Shown: piece after piece, positions 17,839-27,391 of the stretch
How positions within the stretch are numbered: the first letter of the stretch is position 1
How the letters are laid out: each line of letters opens with the position of its first letter
Origin: Fulvimarina sp040239565
GTDB lineage: Bacteria; Pseudomonadota; Alphaproteobacteria; Rhizobiales; Rhizobiaceae
Assembly (NCBI RefSeq): GCF_040239565.1
Contig: NZ_JBEHWS010000003.1
Span: 124,001-188,000, forward strand
Direction: 5' to 3'
DNA length: 64,000 nt
Translations under genes and position numbers: made by a program
The notes under the pieces: generated by a model
Seen by the model: only the letters and a program-made list of their open reading frames with translations
Databases searched by the model: none
What the model was told of the DNA's origin: nothing

Positions 17839-18333
17839 TCAGAGATCACGAACCATGAAGACGGCTTCAGGCCCATAGCTCGCCAGCTTCTCGCGCGGCA
17901 CGGCGTCAGGCGCCTCGCGAAACCCGTGGCGCCGCCAGAAGACTGCTGTTCCATAGACCGAGATCAGGCAGGCCCTGTCCACCTCAGGCACACCTTCGAG
18001 CAGCGATTCAATCGCGCCGCCAGACAAAGAACGCCCTCTCATCTCCGGAAGCAGAGCGACATCGTGAACGTAGAATGCATCCGCATTTTCAGGCAGTTCG
18101 CCGAGCACACTGCCAAGCGCCGGAATATCGGGAAAGCGCACCGGATGGCCGATCGCATAGCCGCAGAGCGCACCCTTCAAATGGCAGACAAGCGCACCCG
18201 CCGGCCAAATCCGCAGCCGGTCGGCAAAGACCTCGACCGGCTCCCTGAAATCGGGATGGACACGGTCCGCGATCCGGACGACCTCTTCCAGATCGCCTGG
18301 CATCATCGTCCGCCATTCGGCTTCGACCGTCAT
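17839..18333 (-). CDS. GNAT family N-acetyltransferase
   Basis: This 164-aa GNAT-fold protein has acetyl-CoA site segments VHDVALLPEMRGRSLSGG (motif A, with RGRSLSGG as the phosphate loop) and a following YGTAVFWRRHGF typical of the C-terminal motif B. The substrate is unknown. It starts 8 nt after the stop of the upstream GumC-type gene and may be co-transcribed with it. Confidence 0.82.
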   Translation of the reverse strand: MTVEAEWRTMMPGDLEEVVRIADRVHPDFREPVEVFADRLRIWPAGALVCHLKGALCGYAIGHPVRFPDIPALGSVLGELPENADAFYVHDVALLPEMRGRSLSGGAIESLLEGVPEVDRACLISVYGTAVFWRRHGFREAPDAVPREKLASYGPEAVFMVRDL

Positions 18334-18341
18334 GCGCCTTC

Positions 18342-20453
18342 TCAGACGACGTTACGGGTTGGGTGTCTGCGCGACGAAATTTCTCCGGCATCCCCGCCAG
18401 GCTCCGAGCGCAAGCCCATCAGCCGCTCGCGGACCGTCTCGATCTCCTTGCGCATATATTCGGCTTCTTCAGGAGTCCGCGCGGTGGATTGCACGCGCTC
18501 GCTGTATCGCCCCGAGGCGGCGGACCGCTCCGATCGCAGGGAGGTTACCGTCTCCGTCAGGGTCTGCCGACGCCCCGGAGCCGAACGATGAGAGGCGGGT
18601 TCAGTTACAGGCTCGGCCTCAGGACGCTTCGGAAGATTCCATTTGCGCCGGCTGGAGCGTTGCTTCTCTTCCGGAGCGAGGTCCTGCTCTTCGGCTGACA
18701 TGTCCGCGACGGCCGCCCTGTTTGCGGCGCTCTCAAAACGCGCCTCGTTCAGCGCCCTGTCCGAGACCGTGCTCTCGAGCCTCGAACGGCTCGGCATCGG
18801 ATCGGCATCAGCTTTTCGGAGTGCCCAGGCCTCGTCGTGCGTATCGGAACGTTCGGGCAGGCTCGTATCGCTTGCGCGCAAGCCCGGCGCGAGCGCCGTT
18901 TCATGCGTTTGTGTAGCCGATCCATAGGGCTCGGCTGCCGTTGCGTAGGCTCCGTATCCCTTAGCATGGCCCGCCTTGTTCTCCGCGAATATCGTCTTCA
19001 CGGGCCGCCACAACGCCCAGACAAAGGCGAACCCGAAGCCAACGATCATGCCCGCGATGAAGCCGATGGCGACAACCGTGCGACGCGACATGCTCGAAGG
19101 AAGCAGCGGCGGCGTTGCAGAAGAGATCACGCGGACATTCGCCGTGTTGAGACGCTCCTGTTCGGAAATTTCACGTGCTCGCAGAAGAAAGGCCTCGTAG
19201 ACCGCCCGCGAAGCTTCGACCTCACGCTCCAGCTCGCGCAGCCGGACAAAGGACTCGCTGGTTTCGAGCTGCTTGGTTTTCAGGCTGTCGATCTGGGCCG
19301 TGAGATCCTCGTCCGTGCTTTCGGCACGATCGAGCTCGGTCTCGGTCGCCGAAACGATGCGCGCCACCTCCGAACGGATAGCGGCCCGCGCCGAATCCAA
19401 CGCCTGGGCATTGGCGATCCGGCGCGGATGGCGCGGCCCCAGTGAGCTTGAAAGGATCGCCTGCTGCTGGCTCAGCTTCTGGTACGAGTCACGCAGTTGG
19501 TTAAGTGCAGTCGAGGTCAGCTCCTCCGGAAACGAGCCTTCGACGACATCGTCGACACTCGCCGTGCGCATCTGTTGGGCCCTGTTGCGCAGGGCTGTCA
19601 CGTCACCGCGCGAACGGGCGAGTTGATCGTTGATGCGCAGGATATAGTCGTCGTCGACCAGCCGCCCGCCCACGCCGACGAGGCGGTTCTCACGCTTGTA
19701 TTCCTCTACGGCCCGTTCTGCCTCGCCCACACTCGCGCGGAGCTCTTCGAGCCGGCTCGAAAGCGCGTCGCTCGCCCGTCGTGCGGTAGAAGACTGGACC
19801 CGCCCGAGCTCGTTGATGAAGGTCTCGGCGATGAAATTGGCCAGTCGCGCCGATTTTTGTGGCGAGGGCGTCTCAACGCTGAGATGAAGAACGAAACTCT
19901 TAGGCTCCCGCTCAACGGACATCCGGCGGCGAAGATTGTCGAGCGTGACCAGTTCGATCCGGGAAAGCGGTGCGCCTTCCGGCGACGGCATCACCTTCTC
20001 CGTCAGGCCGAGATAGTCCTTGACGACACCGATGATCGAGAAGCCTTTGCCGTTGAAGTCCGTGTCGTTGAGAAGGTCCGCTTTCTCGACGACCTTGATC
20101 AGCACTTCGTTGGAGTCGATGACGGCGGTCTGGCTCTCGATGAGCGCAAGCGTCGCATCGCTCGGCAGACCGTTCGGCGTCACCTCGTTTTGCACGACCT
20201 TGATGTCGCGCGGATCGACCAGAACCTGGGTCGTCGCCGTATAGAGCTTGGGCGTCAGCAGCGCATAGCCCGCCGCGAGTCCTGCGCCAGCGAGCGCACA
20301 GAAAAGGATGAACCACTTCGCGCTCCAGATCTTGCCGATCACGTAGATCGGATCGATCAACGACGGACCATGCAAGGCATGCGCTTCGGCTCCGGCTTTA
20401 ACGTGCCGGCGGGGCGCTGCGTCCTCGCGATGATCGGAATGCGAAGTGAACAT
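18342..20453 (-). CDS. GumC/Wzc-type polysaccharide chain-length determinant
   Basis: This inner-membrane protein of 703 aa (from the ATG at 20453; upstream in-frame ATGs exist at 20531 and 20576, none with a good ribosome site) has a Wzz domain between two membrane segments: WFILFCALAGAGLAAGYALL near 50 and RRTVVAIGFIAGMIVGFGFA near 465. A long coiled coil lies between them (LEELRASVGEAERAVEEYK to ETSESFVRLRELEREVEAS). The C-terminal 200 residues are charged, low-complexity and lack the P-loop of Wzc kinases. It likely controls export or length of an exopolysaccharide. Related genes lie 10 kb away at 31-36 kb. Confidence 0.85.
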   Translation of the reverse strand: MFTSHSDHREDAAPRRHVKAGAEAHALHGPSLIDPIYVIGKIWSAKWFILFCALAGAGLAAGYALLTPKLYTATTQVLVDPRDIKVVQNEVTPNGLPSDATLALIESQTAVIDSNEVLIKVVEKADLLNDTDFNGKGFSIIGVVKDYLGLTEKVMPSPEGAPLSRIELVTLDNLRRRMSVEREPKSFVLHLSVETPSPQKSARLANFIAETFINELGRVQSSTARRASDALSSRLEELRASVGEAERAVEEYKRENRLVGVGGRLVDDDYILRINDQLARSRGDVTALRNRAQQMRTASVDDVVEGSFPEELTSTALNQLRDSYQKLSQQQAILSSSLGPRHPRRIANAQALDSARAAIRSEVARIVSATETELDRAESTDEDLTAQIDSLKTKQLETSESFVRLRELEREVEASRAVYEAFLLRAREISEQERLNTANVRVISSATPPLLPSSMSRRTVVAIGFIAGMIVGFGFAFVWALWRPVKTIFAENKAGHAKGYGAYATAAEPYGSATQTHETALAPGLRASDTSLPERSDTHDEAWALRKADADPMPSRSRLESTVSDRALNEARFESAANRAAVADMSAEEQDLAPEEKQRSSRRKWNLPKRPEAEPVTEPASHRSAPGRRQTLTETVTSLRSERSAASGRYSERVQSTARTPEEAEYMRKEIETVRERLMGLRSEPGGDAGEISSRRHPTRNVV

Positions 20454-21041
20454 GGTTGACAGCACGATCGTCGAATTCGCTGCACCACCCCGAACGGATG
20501 GCACTCCACGAGCCCGAATCTGAACGGACATGCTCAATAATTCGTTAAATTCGCGCTCACGGACGCACTGCAACATGCACGATCGCGTGTTTCGAATTGG
20601 CTTCAAATACGCGCCGCTTCGACAACAGACCGGATGAAATCAGCTCGGATGAGGACCGCTGAACCAGTTAAACGAATAAACATCATACCAAGCGAGAGAA
20701 AAAAGCTTTTTCTTGTTTGCAATGAAAAAGAGGTAGCCAATGGCGAAGTACGCACGTTCTTGTCCATCGATATCGCGCATTGAGATTACGCTGATTTTCC
20801 GCCATCGAATGCAAGCAAGCACTTTCATACCGATCAAACGATTTCTATCATTTCGCATTCCGCTAAAAAATATTCTTTCAAAATGAAAGCCTGCCCAATA
20901 ATATCATTAGATAGAAAACCAAATAAAAGTATCAGCTAAACGCTCGCACGAACGATATATTAATTGGTTATGTCATCTATTGTTATTTACCGCATAAAAG
21001 ATCCGGGTTCGCGTCGCCTGCTCGGCGGGAGGAAAATAAAA
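20454..21041. other. AT-rich divergent promoter region
   Basis: The gap between the GumC-type gene and the chemoreceptor is 588 bp. GC falls to about 28% in 20881-20940 (counted by hand), far below the surroundings. A 72-codon frame on the minus strand (20640-20858) has no ribosome site or family resemblance and is not called. The region must hold promoters for both flanking genes, and regulation of exopolysaccharide and motility could meet here. Confidence 0.45.
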
Positions 21042-22721
21042 ATGTTTCATATTGGCTCAAGGGATGCTCTCATTGAAGCGCTTGATCGATCACTTGCAAT
21101 CATCGAATTCGACCCTCAAGGGATAATCCTTCGAGCAAATGCCAATTTCTGTGAGGCGGTCGGGTATGGCGAGGCCGAAATCGTCGGGCGCCATCACCGC
21201 ATCTTTTGCGAAGCCAAGTATGCAGAAAGCCGCGAATACGAAGCATTCTGGGAAAAGCTCGGCAATGGTCATTTCGACGCTGGTCGTTACACTCGGCTCT
21301 GCAAAGACGGTCGGGAGATCGTCATCGAGGCAACATACAATCCGCTCCTCGATAGGAAAGGCAGGGTAACGCGGGTCGTGAAGTTTGCGACCGACATCAC
21401 GGCCGCCAGTCAACGCGACCTGGAACTCGACGCGAAAATACAGGCCATATCTCGCGCCCAGGCCGTGATCGAATTTCAACCGGACGGCACGATCCTCGAT
21501 GCCAATGATAATTTTCTCGATGCTGTCGGCTATGAGAAGCACGAAATCGTCGGGCAGCACCATCGCATATTCGTCGAGCCATCTCTTGCCAGATCTCCCG
21601 CCTATGCGCGGCTCTGGGAGCAGCTACGTGCGGGAAAGTATGTTGCCGACGAGTTCAAGCGGATCGGCAAGAACGGCAAAGTCATCTACATTCAGGCCTC
21701 CTACAACCCGGTCTTCGATCAGAAGGGACGTGTTCTGAAGGTCGTCAAGTTCGCGACGGACGTGACCTCGAGAGTTCTCGCGGTCGACAAGATTGCAGGC
21801 GGCCTGGGCAGAATGGCTGCCGGGGACCTGAGCGGTCGCATCGAGGAGCCTTTCACGCCTGAATTCGAACCTTTGCGCGCAGACTTCAACGCCTCGATCG
21901 ACAATCTCGCGACAGTGCTTGCGAAAGTCAGCGACTCGGCCCGTTCGATCAACACGGCGACGGCGGAAATTCAGGCGGCTTCGGACGATCTCTCGCGCCG
22001 CACCGAGCAGCAGGCGGCCTCGGTTGAGGAGACGTCGGCAACGGTGCACGAACTGACCACGGCGGTCCAGGTCTCGACCCGGAGGGCTGAAGAGGCCGGT
22101 CAGCTCGTAAGCCAAACAAAGAAAAATGCGGAAAGTTCAAGTGCCGTGGTTCGCGTGACCATCTCCGCCATGGACGAGATCGAGACATCGTCACAGAAGA
22201 TCAGCACGATCATCAGCGTCATCGATGAGATCGCCTTCCAGACAAATCTGCTCGCGCTAAACGCGGGGGTCGAAGCCGCCCGCGCTGGAGAGGCCGGAAG
22301 GGGTTTTGCCGTCGTTGCGCAGGAGGTGAGAGCCCTCGCCCAACGCTCGGCCGACGCTGCCAAGGAGATCAAGGCGCTTATCACCCGATCCGGAAACCAA
22401 GTAGCGCGTGGCGTCGATCTCGTGACGCAGACCGGGGCCGCGCTCGACATGATCGTCAGTGAAGTGGGCGAGATCCACCGACATGTTGCAGCGATCGTGG
22501 AGTCGGCCCGATCCCAGCGCACGGGTCTTGAAGAGATCAACATTGCTGTCGAGACGATCGACAAGGGCACACAGCAAAACGCAACCATGGTGCAGCAGGC
22601 ATCGACAAGTTGCGATCACTTGGTGTCTCAGACCCAGGATTTGGCTCGCATTCTCCAACGCTTCCAGCTTCAGCCCGGAGAACGCTCGGGCCACCGCAGA
22701 CATCTGAGAACCGCAGCCTGA
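21042..22721 (+). CDS. Soluble methyl-accepting chemotaxis protein with two PAS domains
   Basis: The ATG at 21042 has GGGAGGA 8 nt upstream and is preferred to an earlier frame, giving 559 aa. Two PAS repeats carry the same EIVGxHHRIF signature (about residues 46-55 and 167-176). A HAMP-like linker (GRMAAGDLSGRI) and the signalling hairpin follow, with tip EIAFQTNLLALNAGVEAARA. No membrane segment is seen, so it is a cytoplasmic receptor, probably sensing redox or oxygen through PAS-bound haem or flavin, and signalling to CheA. It may be transcribed with the fusion gene downstream, but 425 bp separate them. Confidence 0.9.
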   Translation: MFHIGSRDALIEALDRSLAIIEFDPQGIILRANANFCEAVGYGEAEIVGRHHRIFCEAKYAESREYEAFWEKLGNGHFDAGRYTRLCKDGREIVIEATYNPLLDRKGRVTRVVKFATDITAASQRDLELDAKIQAISRAQAVIEFQPDGTILDANDNFLDAVGYEKHEIVGQHHRIFVEPSLARSPAYARLWEQLRAGKYVADEFKRIGKNGKVIYIQASYNPVFDQKGRVLKVVKFATDVTSRVLAVDKIAGGLGRMAAGDLSGRIEEPFTPEFEPLRADFNASIDNLATVLAKVSDSARSINTATAEIQAASDDLSRRTEQQAASVEETSATVHELTTAVQVSTRRAEEAGQLVSQTKKNAESSSAVVRVTISAMDEIETSSQKISTIISVIDEIAFQTNLLALNAGVEAARAGEAGRGFAVVAQEVRALAQRSADAAKEIKALITRSGNQVARGVDLVTQTGAALDMIVSEVGEIHRHVAAIVESARSQRTGLEEINIAVETIDKGTQQNATMVQQASTSCDHLVSQTQDLARILQRFQLQPGERSGHRRHLRTAA

Positions 22722-23146
22722 CACAACGGCGGCGGCCATTTTGGAGCGTCGCTCTCGGATGACCGCCGGAAACCCAAGCGGCGCCTGAGCCAGTCACAGG
22801 ACAATCGAATTGACCGTTGCTGTCGATTCGGTTGTCCGGCGGCGCAAAGCCGCATTGCAGATGCCTTGGCATACTGCGCTTAAAGACATTTATTCATCGA
22901 CGCATTGCTGTGATAGCTTGGTGATTGAGGGGCAAACCGCACCCCCTAGCCGGCGAACTACGACGGTGAGACCATCACCAGCCCAAGATGTGTGCGTACG
23001 CCGTTCAATAAAACGATCTTTCAGCATCCTCCGGTAAAAAATTTCGGTTGAAAACCCTTAAAATTTCAGTCGAATTCCTTAAAAAACGTTAAAATCTGTT
23101 ATACTTATATTGGTCGTCGAATGCCGATCGGGGGACTGGCTGACAC
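22722..23146. other. Intergenic region after the chemoreceptor
   Basis: Starts GC-rich and becomes AT-rich near 23030-23110, where repeated TTAAAA runs and a TATACTTATATT stretch give a likely promoter for the downstream fusion gene. A large imperfect hairpin sits at 22800-22836. No gene is recognised. Confidence 0.45.
22800..22836. repeat. Long imperfect hairpin (15-bp arms, 7-nt loop)
   Basis: GACAATCGAATTGAC (22800-22814) pairs with GTCGATTCGGTTGTC (22822-22836) with two G-U-type positions. No U-run follows, so it is either a factor-assisted terminator for the chemoreceptor gene or a DNA-binding dyad. Confidence 0.45.
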
Positions 23147-25024
23147 ATGGCACAATCACATTTTCTTCGCTCGCTGAGCTGGGCACCGACAATATCCTTG
23201 TCATGGATGTGGGGGCTCGGATTTTTCTACTCCATGCACGTCGTATGGACGCAAGGCTGGCTTGGGTTCTGGGTGTTCGCTTTGGCGAACGCCGCCGGAC
23301 TGATTAGTTTCGGCTGCATTCTGAATTCCCGCGATAGAGATTCGGAGAGTCTTTTCGGCCGGGTTGGCCCGCGTTTCGTCGGGCTGTTACTGCTTTGTCA
23401 GTTCGGGGCCATCGCGATCACGCTGTTTTCCCTCGGGACATATCTGTGGCCTTTGCTCCTTCCCGGCTCGGATCAGACCGTCTCGCTCATGCTGTCGGCA
23501 ATCGTCGTAGCGCTTGCGTGTGCGATCGCGCATTCTTCCAAGCTCAGAACGCTCCGTTTTCTCCACATCGGCTACCTTGTAGTCGCGGTGGCCGCCATCG
23601 CTATCGCATGGGCCGCTATGCCGGCGGGTGCCGGGGTATCCGTCGCAGGAGAGATCGCTCCGGCACAATCCTTCTGGTTTTTGCTCATCCCGACCCTTGT
23701 CGGGTTCGCACTCGGGCCGTGGGGTGACCTTCAGCAATGGCAACGGGTGATAGAGATCAAGCGAAGCGGCCTGTCTGCGGGAATCGCCTATGCCGGCGGC
23801 GGACTGGTTTTCCTCGCGCTGCTGGTTGCGAATGCCGCACTTTCGAAAGCGGCAGGCGCTCATCTCATGGTCGCGGTGGACGAGACACTCGTCGCGCAGG
23901 GGTCGGTCGCAGCCCGATTCGGCACCGAGAGCCTCGGTGTTGGGGCCGCCGCATTCGCGCTCTGGGCGGTGATAGCTGCTCTCTCGACAATCGACAGCTT
24001 CTATTGCGCGACGCGCTGGTATCTCTCTTCCCTGCTGGCGAAGAGTCTTCACCCGGCACTCGCCTTCGTCCCGGCAGCAGCAGCGGCTTCGCCTCTCTGG
24101 CTGCTCGCAGCATCGATCGCCGGTGCCGGGCTGATGATGGCGATGTCGCTTTCACAGACCGCCTACATGATGCCCTATGCAACGCTTCTCGTGGCGCCGT
24201 CGATCTGTCTGGTCGTCTGGTCCGTCTACCGGCCGATCCCATTCGATACGCTCTCGGGCTATCTCTGGGGTCTCGTCGCCTCGCTGCTCTTCTTCGTCGG
24301 CTTTGGCGGTGACATGCCGGTCCTGGTCGCGGTTTCAACCGCGATCGCAATGCTCGGCGCCGCGCCGCTTTTCTACGGGATAATCACCGAAAAGAGCGCT
24401 GCCACAGGATCAGGCACGAAAAATGCGGGCAAAACGGCCTCCTCGGCGAACCGTACGATCGTGCCAGATCAGGGTCGCCCCGTCGCTGCTCAAGCGCCGG
24501 GCGTTGCACAAGGTACGCTTCCGGTGGCGAGCAACGACTCGAAACCTGATCATGGCTTCGACGGGCAGTCCTTCGTCATGCGGGTTACCCCCACCTATGA
24601 CGACACGAATTCCGTGGGGAACGTCTATTTCGCGAACTATGTACGGTGGGTCGGAAAGGCGCGCGAACTGTTCTTCAACGCCTGCATGCCGAAGTTCGAC
24701 CTCGAAACGACGTCCTATTTCGTGCTGACGAAATCCTTCAATCATGATTTTCGTCGCGAAATTGCCGAGTTCGAACCCGTGACGGTGTCGGTCAGGATCG
24801 CAAGGCATAACCGAAAATTCGTCACCCTGGGCCATGAGATTCGCGGCGCGAAGGGCGATCTGCTAGGCCGAGGCGAACAGGATCTGATGTTTGTCGATCG
24901 AGAAAACTTCAAGCCGCTCGATATTCCAGCGGATATCGTTCGCGGCTTTCTGCCGTTCTGGCCTTCCAATCGACCGGATGAAGACGCAAAAGAAGAACGG
25001 GAAGCCGCGCTTATGGCCGGGTGA
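23147..25024 (+). CDS. Symporter-like membrane protein fused to a hotdog thioesterase
   Basis: A 625-aa two-part protein. Residues 1 to about 430 form about 11-12 membrane segments. The stretches GDLQQWQRV and AALSTIDSFYCATRW resemble sodium:solute symporter (SSS) motifs. After a low-complexity linker (about 435-470), residues 475-610 form a 4HBT hotdog domain: YDDTNSVGNVYFANY then RWVGKARELFF. The usual DTD of YbgC thioesterases reads DTN here, with Asn488 and Arg506 18 residues apart, as I recall for enediyne-type thioesterases (CalE7 group). Role unknown; acyl transport coupled to hydrolysis is an inference. Confidence 0.8.
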   Translation: MAQSHFLRSLSWAPTISLSWMWGLGFFYSMHVVWTQGWLGFWVFALANAAGLISFGCILNSRDRDSESLFGRVGPRFVGLLLLCQFGAIAITLFSLGTYLWPLLLPGSDQTVSLMLSAIVVALACAIAHSSKLRTLRFLHIGYLVVAVAAIAIAWAAMPAGAGVSVAGEIAPAQSFWFLLIPTLVGFALGPWGDLQQWQRVIEIKRSGLSAGIAYAGGGLVFLALLVANAALSKAAGAHLMVAVDETLVAQGSVAARFGTESLGVGAAAFALWAVIAALSTIDSFYCATRWYLSSLLAKSLHPALAFVPAAAAASPLWLLAASIAGAGLMMAMSLSQTAYMMPYATLLVAPSICLVVWSVYRPIPFDTLSGYLWGLVASLLFFVGFGGDMPVLVAVSTAIAMLGAAPLFYGIITEKSAATGSGTKNAGKTASSANRTIVPDQGRPVAAQAPGVAQGTLPVASNDSKPDHGFDGQSFVMRVTPTYDDTNSVGNVYFANYVRWVGKARELFFNACMPKFDLETTSYFVLTKSFNHDFRREIAEFEPVTVSVRIARHNRKFVTLGHEIRGAKGDLLGRGEQDLMFVDRENFKPLDIPADIVRGFLPFWPSNRPDEDAKEEREAALMAG

Positions 25025-25045
25025 TCCTCAAGCCCACTCGAGCCG

Positions 25046-27391
25046 TCATGCGACCGCTTTTCTCGTGACAGGCTTCGGGTTCTTCGCGATGAGGTCGAGC
25101 GTTGTCGTCTCGCTCGCGGGCTTCCCGAAGAGATAGCCCTGAATCTGAGGGCAGCCGATCCGCCTCAGGCACTCATACTGCTCGGCGGTTTCCACGCCCT
25201 CGGCAATCGTCACCATGCCGAGGGTCCGACCGAGTTCGACGATCGTTCTTACGATGCTGACATCGCTTTCGCCTCCCGGCAGGTCCTTTATGAAGCTCCG
25301 GTCGATCTTGATCTTGTCGACTGGAAGCTTCTTCAAATACGCCAAGCTTGAATAGCCGGTGCCGAAATCGTCGAGCGCAAGCCTGACGCCCAGATCCCGC
25401 AATTGCGCCAGGACCTCCATTGCATCGTTTGTCGTTTCGAGAAATGCTGTTTCAGTGATTTCCAGCTCCAGCCTCTTCGGTTCGAGATCGAAATCGGAAA
25501 GCGCTTTCGACACAACGGAAACAAGGTCGGAATGCCGAATCTGCACCGTTGATACATTCACTGCTATCAACAAATCCCGATTGGGCCATGTCGCAGCGAA
25601 CTGGCACGCCTTGCGCAGTCCCCACTCCCCAAGTGCGAGGATCTTACCCGTTTCCTCCGCCAGCGAGATGAATGTTTCCGGCGGGATAAATCCATGTTGC
25701 GGGTGCTTCCACCGCATCAAAGCTTCGAAGCCGCAGAGTTCGCCAGCCGTCGTCACCAGAGGTTGATAATTCAGCCTGAATTCCTCTCGCTCGACGGCGC
25801 CTTTCAGCTCTCCGATCAGGACCGCGCGCTCTTCCCGCTGAGAGTCCATAGATGGCGTGTAGAACCGGAAGCTGCCGCCACCTTCGTCCTTGACCCTGTA
25901 AAGAGCGACGTCGGCCTTTCGGATAATTTCTTCAGATTTCTTCTCGTCTCGAACCGTCGCGATTCCGATGCTGACACCGACGTCAAGGTAAAGGCCGTTG
26001 CAGGCGAAAGGCTGCTGCAAACTCTCGATGATGTCACCGGCGAGTGCGCTGTTCCTCGTTTCATCCGAAGTCAGACTCAGGACTGCGAACTCATCGCCCG
26101 CGAACCTGGAGACCATGATGTCGGGGCCCGAGAGAGCCTCCATGCGCTTGCCGATCTCGATCAAAAGCTCGTCACCGACCGCATGGCCAAACGTGTCGTT
26201 GACCTGCTTGAAACGGTCGAGGTCAAGGAGGAACACCGCATAGCCCGACCCATTGCCATCCGCGCGGAAGGCACGCTGTGCGTCCGAGACGAGTTCCTCA
26301 AACCGGTGCCGATTGGGGAGTTTCGTCAGGACATCATGGTTGGCAAGCTGATTGAGCGTTGCGACATATTCGGTCTGAAGCGTGATATCGGACCCCATCC
26401 CGCGAAAGCCAACGAAGCGCTGCTCCCGATCAAGGATAGGCTTGCCGGTCAAACACCACCAATAGGTCCGCGATCCGATTTGAACGGGAATGCTGAGCTG
26501 GTTGAAGGCCCGACGTGCAGAAATGGCCGCCATTAGCTCGTTGAATGCCTTGACCGGTGCTTCATCCGCTTTCGGCCCAATAAGCTCTGCGAACGAGGAC
26601 TTTTCCAGCGCATCCTGATCGGCTTTCGACACCTCTGCAAAGCGCGGAGACGGCGACCTGATCAGCCCTTCAGCGTCGATCACCCACAACCAGTCGCTCG
26701 AATTCTGCTCAAAGTCCTTCAGGAGGAGGCTGCTCACCTCGCGTTGATGATCGAGGTCGACCTGCGCTTCTGCCCGCAAACTCGCCAACCTGCTGATCTG
26801 AACGATCGTCGCGAAGATAAAACACGAGTAGATAGCAAGCAGGATCGCGACAATTTCATAGAAGGCCTCGCCCGCCGTCGAAAGGGCAGCGAACGATCCT
26901 ACGATAATGCTGCCTGAGAAAACGAGGCCGGCCGCCGGAACAAACCCGATGCAGATACCAGTCGCGATCAGTCCTGCACATGTCACAGCGATAAGAAGCT
27001 TACCGTCTGCATCTGCATCCTCGAAGAGCATAACGGGGATAGAGGCCAGGGCGATGCCCGCAATGGCGGCTATCCAGACCATTCGCCGCCGGATCGCTCT
27101 GATGGTTGCGGCAGGGGCGTTGATGTACTTTCTGCGCCAGTTGATGCAGGCGTTGAAGCCGATCAGCAAAACAACAAAAATCGTTGCCTGCAGGCCGATG
27201 ATGTAAGGTATCATCGCGTCGTGCCAGAAGTAGAGGCAAACGATAACTGAAACGGAGACGCTCGTCGCGATCGTGAAAGGCGCCAGACGCATCGCGAGAT
27301 CGACCTGATCCAGCCAAACCCTGTCGAGCGTATCCCGGCATTGCGCTGAACGAGGATCGTCTCCCACGTGTTGGATATCAGCCTCTAGCAT
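25046..27391 (-). CDS. Membrane PAS-GGDEF-EAL cyclic-di-GMP protein
   Basis: From the ATG at 27391 the protein has 781 aa. It carries about six membrane segments (residues 40-205), a PAS domain (about 222-340), a diguanylate-cyclase domain and an EAL phosphodiesterase domain. The cyclase signature reads AGDEF (about 431-435), a variant often still active. The EAL domain keeps EALMRW (556-561), ETAFLE and the metal-binding DDFGTGYSS, so hydrolysis of c-di-GMP is likely. It converges with the fusion gene. Nearby exopolysaccharide and chemotaxis genes are plausible outputs of this signal. Confidence 0.92.
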   Translation of the reverse strand: MLEADIQHVGDDPRSAQCRDTLDRVWLDQVDLAMRLAPFTIATSVSVSVIVCLYFWHDAMIPYIIGLQATIFVVLLIGFNACINWRRKYINAPAATIRAIRRRMVWIAAIAGIALASIPVMLFEDADADGKLLIAVTCAGLIATGICIGFVPAAGLVFSGSIIVGSFAALSTAGEAFYEIVAILLAIYSCFIFATIVQISRLASLRAEAQVDLDHQREVSSLLLKDFEQNSSDWLWVIDAEGLIRSPSPRFAEVSKADQDALEKSSFAELIGPKADEAPVKAFNELMAAISARRAFNQLSIPVQIGSRTYWWCLTGKPILDREQRFVGFRGMGSDITLQTEYVATLNQLANHDVLTKLPNRHRFEELVSDAQRAFRADGNGSGYAVFLLDLDRFKQVNDTFGHAVGDELLIEIGKRMEALSGPDIMVSRFAGDEFAVLSLTSDETRNSALAGDIIESLQQPFACNGLYLDVGVSIGIATVRDEKKSEEIIRKADVALYRVKDEGGGSFRFYTPSMDSQREERAVLIGELKGAVEREEFRLNYQPLVTTAGELCGFEALMRWKHPQHGFIPPETFISLAEETGKILALGEWGLRKACQFAATWPNRDLLIAVNVSTVQIRHSDLVSVVSKALSDFDLEPKRLELEITETAFLETTNDAMEVLAQLRDLGVRLALDDFGTGYSSLAYLKKLPVDKIKIDRSFIKDLPGGESDVSIVRTIVELGRTLGMVTIAEGVETAEQYECLRRIGCPQIQGYLFGKPASETTTLDLIAKNPKPVTRKAVA

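Noticed and set aside
20640..20858. 72-codon minus-strand frame in the AT-rich gap
   Set aside because: No ribosome site, no recognisable family; AT-rich promoter DNA explains it better.
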